Below are positions 9,045 to 18,010 of a stretch of DNA of 64,000 nt, one piece after another. How positions within the stretch are numbered: position 1 is the first letter of the stretch; each line of letters starts with the position of its first letter. The stretch spans positions 2,097,547-2,161,546 of the forward strand of contig NZ_CP123897.1 of the NCBI RefSeq assembly GCF_029910655.1, in the 5' to 3' direction. The notes under the pieces were generated by a model, which worked only from the letters and a program-made list of their open reading frames with translations, did no database searches and was not told where the DNA came from. A program made the position numbers and the translations under genes. This DNA is from Methylomonas sp. UP202 (lineage in GTDB: Bacteria > Pseudomonadota > Gammaproteobacteria > Methylococcales > Methylomonadaceae).

Positions 9045-10550
9045 ATGTTGATTTTCGGGGCTTTGCCCATTCAGTGGAGGTATCCGGTCGCGGGTGTCAT
9101 TTTGGTGACCTTGGTCTGTGTCGGCGCTTTTTTTTCGACTTGGGCATCCATTGTCGAGATTTGGTCGCGATCCGAGACCTTTACTCACGGTTTTTTGGTG
9201 GCGCCGATCAGCCTTTGGTTGATCTGGTCCAGACGCCACTGTTACCGAAATCTGCAACCCGAGAGTGCCTGGCTGGGTTTGCTAGTGACGGCTATAGGCG
9301 GGTTCGTTTGGTTGGTGGCGAAATTGGTCCATGTGCTGGTTTTGGAGCAATGGGCTGTCGTAACGATTCTGATCGGCGGTTATTGGGCGCTATTGGGTGG
9401 GTCGGTTATTAAAAAAATGCTGTTTCCCATCCTGTTTCTTTACCTGATGGTGCCTTTCGGGGAAGCGTTCATACCGTGGATGATGGAATACACGGCGTCA
9501 TTTGTGGTGTGGATGATACGCCTAACCGGTATGAGCGTTTACCGTGACGGCATGTTTTTTATGCTGACTTCCGGGAACTGGTCGGTAGTGGAGGGATGTA
9601 GTGGCTTACGCTACTTAATCGCTTCGTTGACCTTGGGTCTTGTCTACGCGTATTTGAATTTCCGTAACTTACGAAAACGAACCCTATTCATTGTCGCATC
9701 GTTTTTAACGCCGATTCTGGCGAACGGTTTGCGTGCTTACATGATCGTGATGATTGGTCATTTTAGTGGCATGAAATTGGCTGTGGGTGTCGATCATATT
9801 ATTTACGGTTGGTTGTTTTTCGGGCTGGTCATGCTATTGCTGTTTTATGCCGGTTCGTTTTGGGCCGACCAAGAAACAATCGTCGATACATCGTCCGAGC
9901 AAAGTATGCCTGAGCCGATGACGAGGTATCAGGGGTTGTTGCCGATGATAGCCGTCGTCGTGATAGGTCTTATTGCTTGGCCTATCGTCTTTCGGAGTTT
10001 GGCCGCTCGGCAGGCGGTAGCGGCTGCCATACCTGACCAAATAGTCACGCTCCGAGGAAGTGGGGGGGCTGTTCAATCGCCGCCCGATTGGGGATGGCGG
10101 CCAACTTTCAATGGCATCATGGCGGAGGTAAACAACGCGGTTGACGATCCATCTGGAACAGTAGCGATGTATTTTGCGAATTTCGGTGACGAATCGCAGG
10201 GCGGAGAATTGGTGAACTCCCAAAATTTTCTGGTGCCGCAAAAGCATAAAGTCTGGCGTATGGCTTCCGAAAGAGCGGTACAGGTAGATTGGCCTGATGG
10301 AACGTCGGGCGAAGTCGTCGAGTCGCTGTTGAAAAGCGAGGCCCGAAACTTGCTTGTGTATCGATGGTATCGTGTCGGCAACTTCAATACCGCGAGCGAT
10401 TATCGAGCGAAATGGTGGCAATTGCTAAAACGATTAACTGGCGATGCCGATCCGGAAATGTTGATCGTATTGTATACCGAAGTGATCGGTGACGATCTGG
10501 TCGAAGGCCGGGCGAGATTGCAACGAGTTTTGGCGGTTTGTTGTCAATGA
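9045..10550 (+). CDS. xrtA: exosortase A fused to an EpsI domain
   Basis: 501 residues from ATG 9045, which has GAGGAA five bases upstream; the TTG at 9033 is less likely. The first ~290 residues are polytopic and carry the exosortase catalytic triad: Cys185 in VVEGCSGLRYL, Arg230 in ANGLRAYMIV and His251 in GVDHIIYGW. Residues from ~310 form the periplasmic EpsI-type domain (DWGWRPTFNG, YFANFGDESQGGELVNSQN, VYRWYRVG). Exosortase is the transpeptidase-like enzyme that processes PEP-CTERM proteins and is usually genetically linked to exopolysaccharide genes, as here. No PEP-CTERM protein is encoded in this window. The gene is divergent from the deacetylase and precedes the GDP-mannose gene. 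Confidence 0.88.
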   Translation: MLIFGALPIQWRYPVAGVILVTLVCVGAFFSTWASIVEIWSRSETFTHGFLVAPISLWLIWSRRHCYRNLQPESAWLGLLVTAIGGFVWLVAKLVHVLVLEQWAVVTILIGGYWALLGGSVIKKMLFPILFLYLMVPFGEAFIPWMMEYTASFVVWMIRLTGMSVYRDGMFFMLTSGNWSVVEGCSGLRYLIASLTLGLVYAYLNFRNLRKRTLFIVASFLTPILANGLRAYMIVMIGHFSGMKLAVGVDHIIYGWLFFGLVMLLLFYAGSFWADQETIVDTSSEQSMPEPMTRYQGLLPMIAVVVIGLIAWPIVFRSLAARQAVAAAIPDQIVTLRGSGGAVQSPPDWGWRPTFNGIMAEVNNAVDDPSGTVAMYFANFGDESQGGELVNSQNFLVPQKHKVWRMASERAVQVDWPDGTSGEVVESLLKSEARNLLVYRWYRVGNFNTASDYRAKWWQLLKRLTGDADPEMLIVLYTEVIGDDLVEGRARLQRVLAVCCQ

Positions 10551-10694
10551 ACCGAGGATGCTCTCTAGCGGTGAATTACCCGCTTCACGCGAAAATGCGT
10601 CCGCTTGCGATGCCCATCCTCAGGTTGACGCCCGATGCAAGCATGATGCTAGACTACCCCATTGTTTTTTATTTCGATGCAAGGAAACCAAACT

Positions 10695-12092
10695 ATGACA
10701 CCGGTAATACTCTCAGGCGGTTCTGGAACGCGACTGTGGCCACTTTCGCGCGGTCAATATCCCAAGCAATTCTTACCGTTGGTCTCGGGTTATACGATGA
10801 TTCAGGAAACGGTATTGCGGCTGGATGGTTTAGCTGGATTAAAAGCGCCGATCGCCGTATGTAACGAGGATCATCGTTTCATGATGGCCGAGCAATTGCG
10901 CGAAATCGGCGTCAGGCCAGCCGCGATTATTCTGGAGCCGGTCGGCAAAAATACCGCGCCGGCCGTGGCAATGGCCGCGTTGAGTGCCGCCGAGGACGAC
11001 GTGTTGTTGGTACTGCCAGCCGACCACGTCGTTGCCGACCGAGCTGCATTCCACCATGCGGTGCTGGAGGCTCGTGCATTGGCGGAACAGGATTTGCTGG
11101 TGACCTTCGGAATTGTCGCGACCGAACCCGAAACGGGGTACGGCTATATCAAGCGCGGTTCGCTACGCTATGGCCCCGCTTACAAAGTCGATGCCTTTGT
11201 CGAGAAGCCCGATGCGCAAACCGCTCAACGGTATCTGGACAGTGGTGAGTTCTTCTGGAACAGCGGTATGTTTGCGTTTAAAGCCGGTGTTTTTCTGCGC
11301 GAGCTGGAGCGCTTCAATCCGGAAATGTTGGCGGTTTGCCGCGCTTCGTTGCAAGCCGCCAAACCCGACTTTGATTTTGTACGTTTGGACAAACAGACAT
11401 TCTCGACCTGTCCGTCGGATTCTATCGATTATGCAGTCATGGAAAAAACCGATAAGGCGGCGGTGATACCGTTGGATGCCGGCTGGAATGACGTTGGCTC
11501 TTGGTCCGCGCTGTGGGACGTGACCGATAAGGACGGTTCCGGCAATGCGATCAAAGGCGACGTGTTGACCGTCGATACCCGTAATTCCTTTGTGCATTCC
11601 AGCAACAAGTTGGTTGCGGTGATTGGCGTTGACGACCTGATTGTCGTAGAAACCGACGACGCGGTCATGATCGCGGCAAAGGATCGAGTGCAAGATGTGA
11701 AGGAAGTCGTTGAACAATTGAAGACATTGAAGCGTAGCGAAGCCAACGTTCATCGTAAGGTCTATCGTCCCTGGGGACACTATGACTTGGTCGATTGCGG
11801 CGATCGGCATCAGACCAAGCGCATTGTCGTCAAACCAGGCGCGAAACTGTCGGTACAAAAGCACCATCATCGCGCCGAACATTGGGTGGTTGTTAAAGGA
11901 ACAGCCTGGGTCGACAAGAATGGCGAAAAAATTCTAGTGTCGGAAAACGAATCCATTTACATCCCATTGGGTGTGATTCATAGCCTGGAGAACCCTGGCG
12001 TCATCCCGCTAGAAATGGTCGAAGTCCAGTCTGGCAGTTATTTGGGCGAGGATGACATCGTGCGCTACGAAGACCAGTACGGACGCATTTGA
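10695..12092 (+). CDS. manC: mannose-1-phosphate guanylyltransferase / mannose-6-phosphate isomerase
   Basis: 465 residues from the ATG at 10695, which has AAGGAA eight bases upstream. The N-terminal pyrophosphorylase domain opens with VILSGGSGTRLWPLSRGQYP and KQFLPL and contains FVEKPD and the NSGMFAFKA segment. The C-terminal cupin (from about residue 345) has the phosphomannose isomerase metal motif KPGAKLSVQKHHHRAEHWVV and IPLGVIHSLENPG. It converts mannose-6-phosphate onward to GDP-mannose for exopolysaccharide. The order of domains is that of AlgA/ManC/CpsB enzymes. It lies 144 bases after the exosortase gene and ends at a strong terminator. Confidence 0.92.
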   Translation: MTPVILSGGSGTRLWPLSRGQYPKQFLPLVSGYTMIQETVLRLDGLAGLKAPIAVCNEDHRFMMAEQLREIGVRPAAIILEPVGKNTAPAVAMAALSAAEDDVLLVLPADHVVADRAAFHHAVLEARALAEQDLLVTFGIVATEPETGYGYIKRGSLRYGPAYKVDAFVEKPDAQTAQRYLDSGEFFWNSGMFAFKAGVFLRELERFNPEMLAVCRASLQAAKPDFDFVRLDKQTFSTCPSDSIDYAVMEKTDKAAVIPLDAGWNDVGSWSALWDVTDKDGSGNAIKGDVLTVDTRNSFVHSSNKLVAVIGVDDLIVVETDDAVMIAAKDRVQDVKEVVEQLKTLKRSEANVHRKVYRPWGHYDLVDCGDRHQTKRIVVKPGAKLSVQKHHHRAEHWVVVKGTAWVDKNGEKILVSENESIYIPLGVIHSLENPGVIPLEMVEVQSGSYLGEDDIVRYEDQYGRI

Positions 12093-12138
12093 CCGCGCGG
12101 GACGCACGCCGTTGCGTCCTTGTTATTCCGCAACGACT

Positions 12139-12164
12139 CGGGAGGCTTAGGCCTCCCGTTTTTT
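12139..12164 (+). terminator. rho-independent terminator after manC
   Basis: Perfect 8-bp GC-rich stem CGGGAGGC / GCCTCCCG with loop TTAG, followed by six T residues. It lies 46 bases after the manC stop and isolates it from the CorA gene. Confidence 0.85.
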
Positions 12165-12246
12165 GAAAAATCCGCTCGATAAGTATGCTTCGAGTACATT
12201 CGACGATCATGCCACCCTGTAGACCTTATTCCCCTTGGAGTTGTCC

Positions 12247-13524
12247 TTGTCGCTACAAACCGTCAACGATTTGTTGAGAAAGCATAAGCTGGTCGAAGGT
12301 ATGTTGAGCAATCAAACCATGCCTAGACGCAAGCTCGTTACCGCTTTGGTGCAGAAACAGCACATGGTGGAACTGCGTAGCGTGCTCGACAAATTGTCCG
12401 CGGTTGAAATCGGGCATATTTTGCAGTCCATAGATTTGGACGACGCCCGCTTGGTATGGGAACAAGTGGAAGACGCTCGTCAGGACGACGTACTCTGGGA
12501 GTTGTCGGATGCGTTGCGGGAAGCCTTGGTCGGCGATCGGGAGCCGCACTGCGGCGTCGGCCAAATGAGCGCCTTTGAATTGGTCGACGGACGTTTGTCG
12601 AAAGTCGCGATTACCTGTCGTCACGACTTGTTGGCGATTCAGCCGATTTGGGTCGATCTGTTGGCGCCGAGCAAGGCTCAGCGCGCATTGATCGGCCAGC
12701 ACTACGGCTTGGACCTGCCTGACCCGCTCGATTTGACCGACTTGGAGGCCAGCGCGCGCTTTTATGTCGAGGACCAACACGAGATTCACATTCACTCGGA
12801 TTTTTTGTTGGATCGGGAGGGTAAATCGCGTAGCGTGCCGGTTGCCTTTATTTTGCGCGGTGAGATGTTGTTTTCGGTACGCAGCGAGGAGTTGCCGGTT
12901 TTTCGTTTGCAACGTTTACGTGCCAGAACCCAACCCGGCTTCGTATCGGACTGTAAGGATATGCTGCTGGATTTATACGGGGCGGAAGCGGAATATTCGG
13001 CCGATGCCTTGGAAAACGTCTATGCGCAGCTGGAAAATGTCAGCAAGCAGGTATTGAGTCAAAATATCAGCGATGAGGAGGCTGCGGCTATACTGGCCGA
13101 CATTGCCGAGGAAGAGGATTTGAACGGCCGGATTCGTCGTAATATGCTCGATACGCAGCGCGCGGTGTCGTTCCTGATTCGCCGCAAATTGTTGAACACT
13201 ACGCAACTGGATGACGCCCAGCAAATCTTGCGTGATATCGAATCGTTAAACAGTCATACCGCGTTTTTGTTCGATAAGATCAATTTTTTGATGGATGCGA
13301 CGGTTGGTTTTATCAACATTAACCAAAACAAGGTCATCAAAATTTTCTCGGTTGCGTCTGTCGCGATGCTGCCGCCTACGCTGATCGCCAGCATATACGG
13401 TATGAATTTCGATAACATGCCGGAGTTGAAATGGGCGTTGGGGTATCCGTTCGCGCTGGTATTGATGACGATTTCGGTGGTAGCGCCTTTTGTTTTTTTT
13501 AAACGGAAGGGTTGGTTGAGATAA
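12247..13524 (+). CDS. CorA-family metal-ion transporter with MgtE-N-like N-terminal region
   Basis: About 425 residues. The C-terminus has the two transmembrane helices of CorA, with the signature YGMNF between them (IYGMNFDNMPELKWALGYP) and a basic tail (FFKRKGWLR). The pore helix region reads MDATVGFININQNKVIKIFS. Before it, residues ~110-330 form the cytoplasmic CorA funnel. The first ~95 residues (LLRKHKLVEGMLSNQ, then VELRSVLDKLSAVEIGHILQ) resemble the MgtE N-terminal helical repeat, an uncommon addition. TTG at 12247 has GGAG six bases upstream (12237-12240); TTG at 12235 and 12241 are alternatives. Likely substrate Mg2+ or Co2+. It is convergent with a CorB/CorC-type gene. Confidence 0.85.
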   Translation: MSLQTVNDLLRKHKLVEGMLSNQTMPRRKLVTALVQKQHMVELRSVLDKLSAVEIGHILQSIDLDDARLVWEQVEDARQDDVLWELSDALREALVGDREPHCGVGQMSAFELVDGRLSKVAITCRHDLLAIQPIWVDLLAPSKAQRALIGQHYGLDLPDPLDLTDLEASARFYVEDQHEIHIHSDFLLDREGKSRSVPVAFILRGEMLFSVRSEELPVFRLQRLRARTQPGFVSDCKDMLLDLYGAEAEYSADALENVYAQLENVSKQVLSQNISDEEAAAILADIAEEEDLNGRIRRNMLDTQRAVSFLIRRKLLNTTQLDDAQQILRDIESLNSHTAFLFDKINFLMDATVGFININQNKVIKIFSVASVAMLPPTLIASIYGMNFDNMPELKWALGYPFALVLMTISVVAPFVFFKRKGWLR

Positions 13525-13664
13525 TGTCGTCTCCAAACCGGGAGGCATTATGCTGCTGCGACAATATGCCACATTTTCAATCAGTATTGACTCGATTAAT
13601 CTAACGCTAACTTTTTTGTTCGGTTAACAGTTAAAGTTGCGTTATATTTCTTCCTAATGCTTTG

Positions 13665-13697
13665 AGGCGGTAACTTTAGAGTTAGCGCCTTTTTTTT
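13665..13697 (+). terminator. rho-independent terminator after the CorA gene
   Basis: An 11-bp stem with one G-G mismatch (AGGCG...CGCCT outer part) and loop TTAG, followed by eight T residues. It lies between the convergent CorA and CorB/CorC genes. Confidence 0.8.
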
Positions 13698-13707
13698 GCA
13701 TTTCGCG

Positions 13708-14952
13708 TCAAACCAGCGAATGGCATTTTACGAGTTTGATCGTATTATCGTCTCGCTTGAGAATTTCCATGACATGTCCGTAGAGCTTGATGCTGGTTCC
13801 TGGCTCGGGAATGGTTTCCATGTATTCGATGATTAAGCCGTTTAAGGTTCTGGGGCCTTCGGTGGGTAATTGCCAATTGGTGAGCCGGTTGAGCTCGCGA
13901 ACTGTCGTACCCGCATCGACCAAAAAGCTGCCGTCTTTTTGAACTTTGATGTCGGCTTCTTCGGCGATCAACTCTCCGAGGATTTCTTGCAGCAAATCGT
14001 CTAGCGTGACCAATCCCAATACGTCGCCGTATTCGTCGACAACTAGGCCGATCCGCAGTTTCTCGGATTTAAATATCTGCATTTGCTTCGAAATGGGCGT
14101 GCCGGCCGGTATGAAAAAAGGTTTGGCGAGGCTATTGACGATTTTTTGTTTATCGAAATCTGGTTGGCTAACTTGTGCCAACACGGTACGCAGATGCAAA
14201 AAGCCGATCACCCGGTCGATATGTTTTTTGTAGACCGGCATCCGGGTGTGGGGGCTTTTTTGCAGCTGGGCAATGATGTCCTCGAGTGGCTCCTCAATAT
14301 CGATACCGACCACGTCATTGCGGTGCGTCATAATGTCGGCGACGCTGGCCGATTCCAGATCCAATATACTGAGTAGCATGTTTTGATAGCGGGTCGGCAT
14401 CGAATGATTAGCATCGGAGACGATGTTTTTTAACTCTTCCTTATCTCGCGTCACCAAGTCGGCTTTGCTACTGTTGACGCCGAATATTCGTAGCAACAGC
14501 CTGGATAGTAAATTTAGAGTCCAAACCGCTGGATATAGTAGTTTCACTAGAGGGATGAAAAACCATGCGGAGAAAAATGCCAGTTTTTCAGGTCTGAAAG
14601 TCGCCAGGGTTTTGGGAATACTGACCGAAAAAATCAGTATCAAGCCGGTTAGCACCGCCACTGCCGGTAAAATCAATGGTTCCCCCCCCAAACGCAGCGC
14701 GATGACGGTGGTCAGTGAAGCAGTGAGCACAATTCCCAGGTGATAACCAAGGGCAATTAGCCCGTTCAGGCGCTCCGGTCGCTTTAACAGTGCCTGAGCC
14801 TTGACCGCGCCCTTGTGCTTTTTTTTCGCTAGATGTTGCAGGCGGTAACGGTTTAGCGTCATCAGCGCGGTTTCCGAACCGGAGAAAAACGCGGAAATCA
14901 ACAACAGTGCGGCCAGTATACCGAAGAGTATACTAAGGGAAATATCGTTCAA
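13708..14952 (-). CDS. CNNM/CorC-family transporter: DUF21, CBS pair and CorC_HlyC domains
   Basis: 414 residues from the TTG at 14952, which starts LNDISLSILFGILAALLLIS; the longer frame to 15057 adds a hydrophilic, non-conserved leader and I reject it. The DUF21 membrane domain has the motif FFSGSETALMTLNRYRL and about four membrane spans. A CBS pair follows (VADIMTHRNDVVGIDIEEP, HTRMPVYKKHIDRVIGFLH), then the CorC_HlyC transporter-associated domain (VDAGTTVRELNRLTNW). Such proteins (E. coli CorB/YfjD; eukaryotic CNNM) act in Mg2+/Co2+ homeostasis. Its convergent pairing with a CorA-family channel fits that role. Confidence 0.88.
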   Translation of the reverse strand: MNDISLSILFGILAALLLISAFFSGSETALMTLNRYRLQHLAKKKHKGAVKAQALLKRPERLNGLIALGYHLGIVLTASLTTVIALRLGGEPLILPAVAVLTGLILIFSVSIPKTLATFRPEKLAFFSAWFFIPLVKLLYPAVWTLNLLSRLLLRIFGVNSSKADLVTRDKEELKNIVSDANHSMPTRYQNMLLSILDLESASVADIMTHRNDVVGIDIEEPLEDIIAQLQKSPHTRMPVYKKHIDRVIGFLHLRTVLAQVSQPDFDKQKIVNSLAKPFFIPAGTPISKQMQIFKSEKLRIGLVVDEYGDVLGLVTLDDLLQEILGELIAEEADIKVQKDGSFLVDAGTTVRELNRLTNWQLPTEGPRTLNGLIIEYMETIPEPGTSIKLYGHVMEILKRDDNTIKLVKCHSLV

Positions 14953-15071
14953 GGCAACGGTGCTCTTGGCAGTGGAACATCGGCTTAGTTTGTCTACTGG
15001 AGAGTTTTTGTCAAGCCTTAACGTCCTCCCAACGCGGTGGAATGACGTATGCTTCATTCAAACCACTTCAA

Positions 15072-15091
15072 CAATTTATTGCAATAAATTG
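15072..15091. promoter_or_regulatory. perfect 20-bp palindrome between the CNNM/CorC gene and fleQ
   Basis: CAATTTATTG followed by its exact complement CAATAAATTG, with no mismatch. It lies 13 bases upstream of the fleQ -35 box and in the leader of the divergent CNNM/CorC-type gene. It is an operator candidate for an unidentified dimeric regulator. Confidence 0.4.
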
Positions 15092-15104
15092 AAAAGCTAG
15101 CATT

Positions 15105-15133
15105 TTGACAATGTAGGGTTTCGGTGCTTAACT
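15105..15133 (+). promoter_or_regulatory. predicted sigma-70 promoter of fleQ
   Basis: A consensus TTGACA (15105-15110) is followed after 17 bases by TTAACT (15128-15133), a weak -10. A weak -10 beneath a perfect -35 fits a regulated promoter. The start codon lies about 56 bases downstream. Confidence 0.45.
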
Positions 15134-15188
15134 TAAAGCCCATTCCTACCCTAAATCGTACCGTCAGGCTATTCCAGAGAAACGAAGC

Positions 15189-16607
15189 ATGGCTTTGCCA
15201 GAAATTTTACTCATTGACGACAACCCTGTTCGGGTCCAGCAAGTGGAAACCGTACTCAAGTTCTTGGAATATCGGGTATACACCCTTACAGTGAAGGAGT
15301 TCGAAACCGCATCGGACCGATGCCGAGAGGCGGACGTGGTGTTTGTTGGCGGCTCCAACGATAAATTGGCGATTCTGCTTAAGTCGGTCGCTGATGCCGC
15401 GAGTGGAGCGCCAATTGTGGTGTTGGTCGAGGCAGGAGGCCAGCAGCAGGCGTTAGCGACCCCTGTTCATCAATTGGTCACCAAGATTCTGGAATGGCCC
15501 ACGGTCTATCCCGAGTTGATTCAACTGCTCGATAGTTTTCAGCCTGCCGAGTCGCCGAAAAAGTCGCGTTCCGATAAGGGCTTGGCCGGCATTAGCCGGG
15601 CGATCGCCCGGACGCGCGAACTGATCGATCAAGTGGCCAAATCCGATGCCACCGTACTGATTTTGGGCGAGTCGGGCACCGGTAAGGAGGTGGTTGCTCA
15701 AGCCTTGCATCGCGGCTCTTCCCGTCGGGACAAACCCTTTGTACCGGTCAATTGCGGCGCTATCCCCGGCGAGTTGCTCGAAAGCGAGCTGTTCGGTCAT
15801 GAGAAAGGTGCGTTTACCGGTGCATTGACCGCTCGGCAAGGCCGATTCGAACTGGCCGAGGGCGGAACCTTGTTTCTCGATGAGATAGGCGATATGCCGA
15901 TGCCCATGCAGGTCAAGCTATTGAGAGTATTGCAGGAACGCACTTTCGAGCGCGTCGGCAGTAATAAAACGATACATTGTGACGTCCGCATCGTAGCGGC
16001 AACTCACCGTCAACTGGAGCAGGAGATTGCCGAAAAACGGTTTAGAGAGGATTTGTTTTATCGCTTGAACGTATTCCCTATCGAAGTTCCGGCCTTGCGC
16101 GAACGCACCGAGGACATTCCTTATCTGGTAAGCGATCTAATTAGCCGTATGGAAGCGCAGAATCGCGGTTCCGTCAGATTGAGTCCTCGCGCGGTCGCGG
16201 TCTTATCTCAACACCATTGGCCGGGCAACGTCAGGGAATTGTCGAATTTGATCGAACGGCTGGCCATCATTAAGCCCGATGCGTTGGTCGATACCGGCGA
16301 TTTGCCGGAGAAGTTTCAAGCTTACGAAGTACCCGATCATCTTCCGGCGACTTTGCCGGACCAGGAAATTCACGTATACCGCCCAGCCGAGCATCAGGGT
16401 TTGGGTGCGGCAGTACCTGGTGGCGTCGGGGCGATACACTTGCCCGAACAAGGTATCGATCTAAAAGAATATCTGACTGAACTGGAGAACGAATTGATCC
16501 GCCAGGCGCTGGAAGAGTGTAACGGCGTCGTAGCTCACGCCGCCAAATTGCTGAATATGCGTCGAACGACATTGGTCGAGAAATTGCGTAAAGTGGATAC
16601 GGCATAA
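15189..16607 (+). CDS. fleQ: sigma-54-dependent regulator FleQ
   Basis: 472 residues in the three-domain FleQ layout. The N-terminal receiver-like domain (1-115, [14 protein letters not shown]) has VVFVGG where a phospho-acceptor Asp would be expected, as in FleQ. The AAA+ domain has Walker A GESGTGKE (160-167), GAFTGA (207-212) for sigma-54 contact, and [11 protein letters not shown]. The C-terminal Fis-type HTH follows the segment [20 protein letters not shown] and ends in [12 protein letters not shown], closely matching Pseudomonas FleQ. FleQ is the c-di-GMP-responsive master regulator of flagella and exopolysaccharide. No flagellar genes are nearby; polysaccharide genes are. Confidence 0.88.
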   Translation: MALPEILLIDDNPVRVQQVETVLKFLEYRVYTLTVKEFETASDRCREADVVFVGGSNDKLAILLKSVADAASGAPIVVLVEAGGQQQALATPVHQLVTKILEWPTVYPELIQLLDSFQPAESPKKSRSDKGLAGISRAIARTRELIDQVAKSDATVLILGESGTGKEVVAQALHRGSSRRDKPFVPVNCGAIPGELLESELFGHEKGAFTGALTARQGRFELAEGGTLFLDEIGDMPMPMQVKLLRVLQERTFERVGSNKTIHCDVRIVAATHRQLEQEIAEKRFREDLFYRLNVFPIEVPALRERTEDIPYLVSDLISRMEAQNRGSVRLSPRAVAVLSQHHWPGNVRELSNLIERLAIIKPDALVDTGDLPEKFQAYEVPDHLPATLPDQEIHVYRPAEHQGLGAAVPGGVGAIHLPEQGIDLKEYLTELENELIRQALEECNGVVAHAAKLLNMRRTTLVEKLRKVDTA

Positions 16608-16723
16608 GCGCCGATGACATCTTCAGCTCGCTGTTGTCCAGTGCAGTCTCGATATTATTGCGGTTTCATACGCGTTTTGCGTGCCGCAGCCCCGGTCGCG
16701 CCGCGATTGGGCCGGTGGCAATC

Positions 16724-17959
16724 ATGCCTCGGTCGCTAAACCAACAGATTTTTGTCGCGGCACTGTTAGGGGTCGCGATTGGCTTGGGTTTCGGCGCAAC
16801 CGGGCCGGATGCGCCTGATGTGAAAGTCGGTTTGTATCTGGCTGGATTAGTCGGCAATGTATTTGTCGATTTGTTGAAAATGGTATTGGTCCCGCTGGTG
16901 TTCGCTTCGATCGCGGTCGGTGTCGCCAATCTCCGTCAGCATAGCCAGTTGCAACGGGTGTGGGTCGCAACATTATGTTTTTTTGTGTTCTCGATGGCGT
17001 TGGCGATTGCGCTCGGTTTGGCGGCCGCGCATCTGTTTCAGCCGGGTGCCGGTCAGTCGGGGACTTGGTTTCGCGACACCACCGCCGGATTCGCCGCCAA
17101 GCAAATGACGCCGCTCGAATTCGCCGCCAGTTTCCTGCACGGCTTGTTCATGAATCCGTTCGCTGCGTTGGCGCAAGCCAATATCTTAGCGATCGTGGTA
17201 TTTGCGTTATTACTCGGAATCGCATTGGTGGTCGGCGGAGAGCGCTACCGGAACATATTATTGCTGCTTCGTGAAACACTGGAGTTAATGCTGCGCTTGG
17301 TCGGATGGATCATGCGTCTGGCGCCACTGGGCATCATGGCCTTGTTGATTCAGTTGGTCGCCACGCAAAATGCCGCCGTATTAGCAACCTTGACCAAGTT
17401 TGTCACGGTCGTGATCGGGACTACGCTGCTGCACGGCTTTGTGGTGTTGCCGCTGCTTTTGTATGGGGCGACCGGCATGGCGCCGTTGACCTTTTTTAAC
17501 GGCGCGCGCGAAGCGTTGCTAACCGCGTTTGCGACCAGTTCCAGCTCGGCAACGATGCCGGTGACGCTACGCTGCGTCGAGCAGCACTTGCATGTGGATG
17601 CCGAAATCGCGGGATTCGTCGTGCCGTTGGGGGCGACCATGAATATGGACGGTACCGCGCTCTACGAAGCGGCGGCAGCCTTGTTCGTCGCCAATCTGGC
17701 CGGTATCGAGCTCGATTTGACGCAGCAATTGATCGTGTGTTTCACGACGATGCTGGCGGCCATGGGAGCGCCGGGCATACCCAGCGCGGGAATGGTGACG
17801 ATGGTGATGGTATTGCAATCGGTGGGCTTGCCGGCGGAAGCGATAGCCATCTTGTTGCCGGTGGACAGGTTGCTCGATACGGTGCGCACCATGGTCAACG
17901 TCGAAGGCGATATGATCGGAAGCTTGGTTGTGCAGAGGTGGGTCGGCCGCCCCGGCTAA
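16724..17959 (+). CDS. dicarboxylate/amino acid:cation symporter (SDF/DAACS family)
   Basis: 411 residues from ATG 16724 (GGTGG five bases upstream); the 30-residue extension from 16634 is Arg-rich and unlikely to be translated. The protein is polytopic and carries the re-entrant loop signature SSSSATMPVTLRC, the substrate/cation motif NMDGTALYEAAAALFVANL and the second loop GAPGIPSAGMVTMVMVLQSVG. These define the GltP/DctA family, which imports C4-dicarboxylates or acidic amino acids with H+ or Na+. In a methanotroph the physiological substrate is unclear. It lies between fleQ and the sensor kinase on the same strand. Confidence 0.88.
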   Translation: MPRSLNQQIFVAALLGVAIGLGFGATGPDAPDVKVGLYLAGLVGNVFVDLLKMVLVPLVFASIAVGVANLRQHSQLQRVWVATLCFFVFSMALAIALGLAAAHLFQPGAGQSGTWFRDTTAGFAAKQMTPLEFAASFLHGLFMNPFAALAQANILAIVVFALLLGIALVVGGERYRNILLLLRETLELMLRLVGWIMRLAPLGIMALLIQLVATQNAAVLATLTKFVTVVIGTTLLHGFVVLPLLLYGATGMAPLTFFNGAREALLTAFATSSSSATMPVTLRCVEQHLHVDAEIAGFVVPLGATMNMDGTALYEAAAALFVANLAGIELDLTQQLIVCFTTMLAAMGAPGIPSAGMVTMVMVLQSVGLPAEAIAILLPVDRLLDTVRTMVNVEGDMIGSLVVQRWVGRPG

Positions 17960-18010
17960 TTCTCCACACAAGCTGTCAGCGCGAGTCTTAATCAATCGAG
18001 AATTTTTCCT

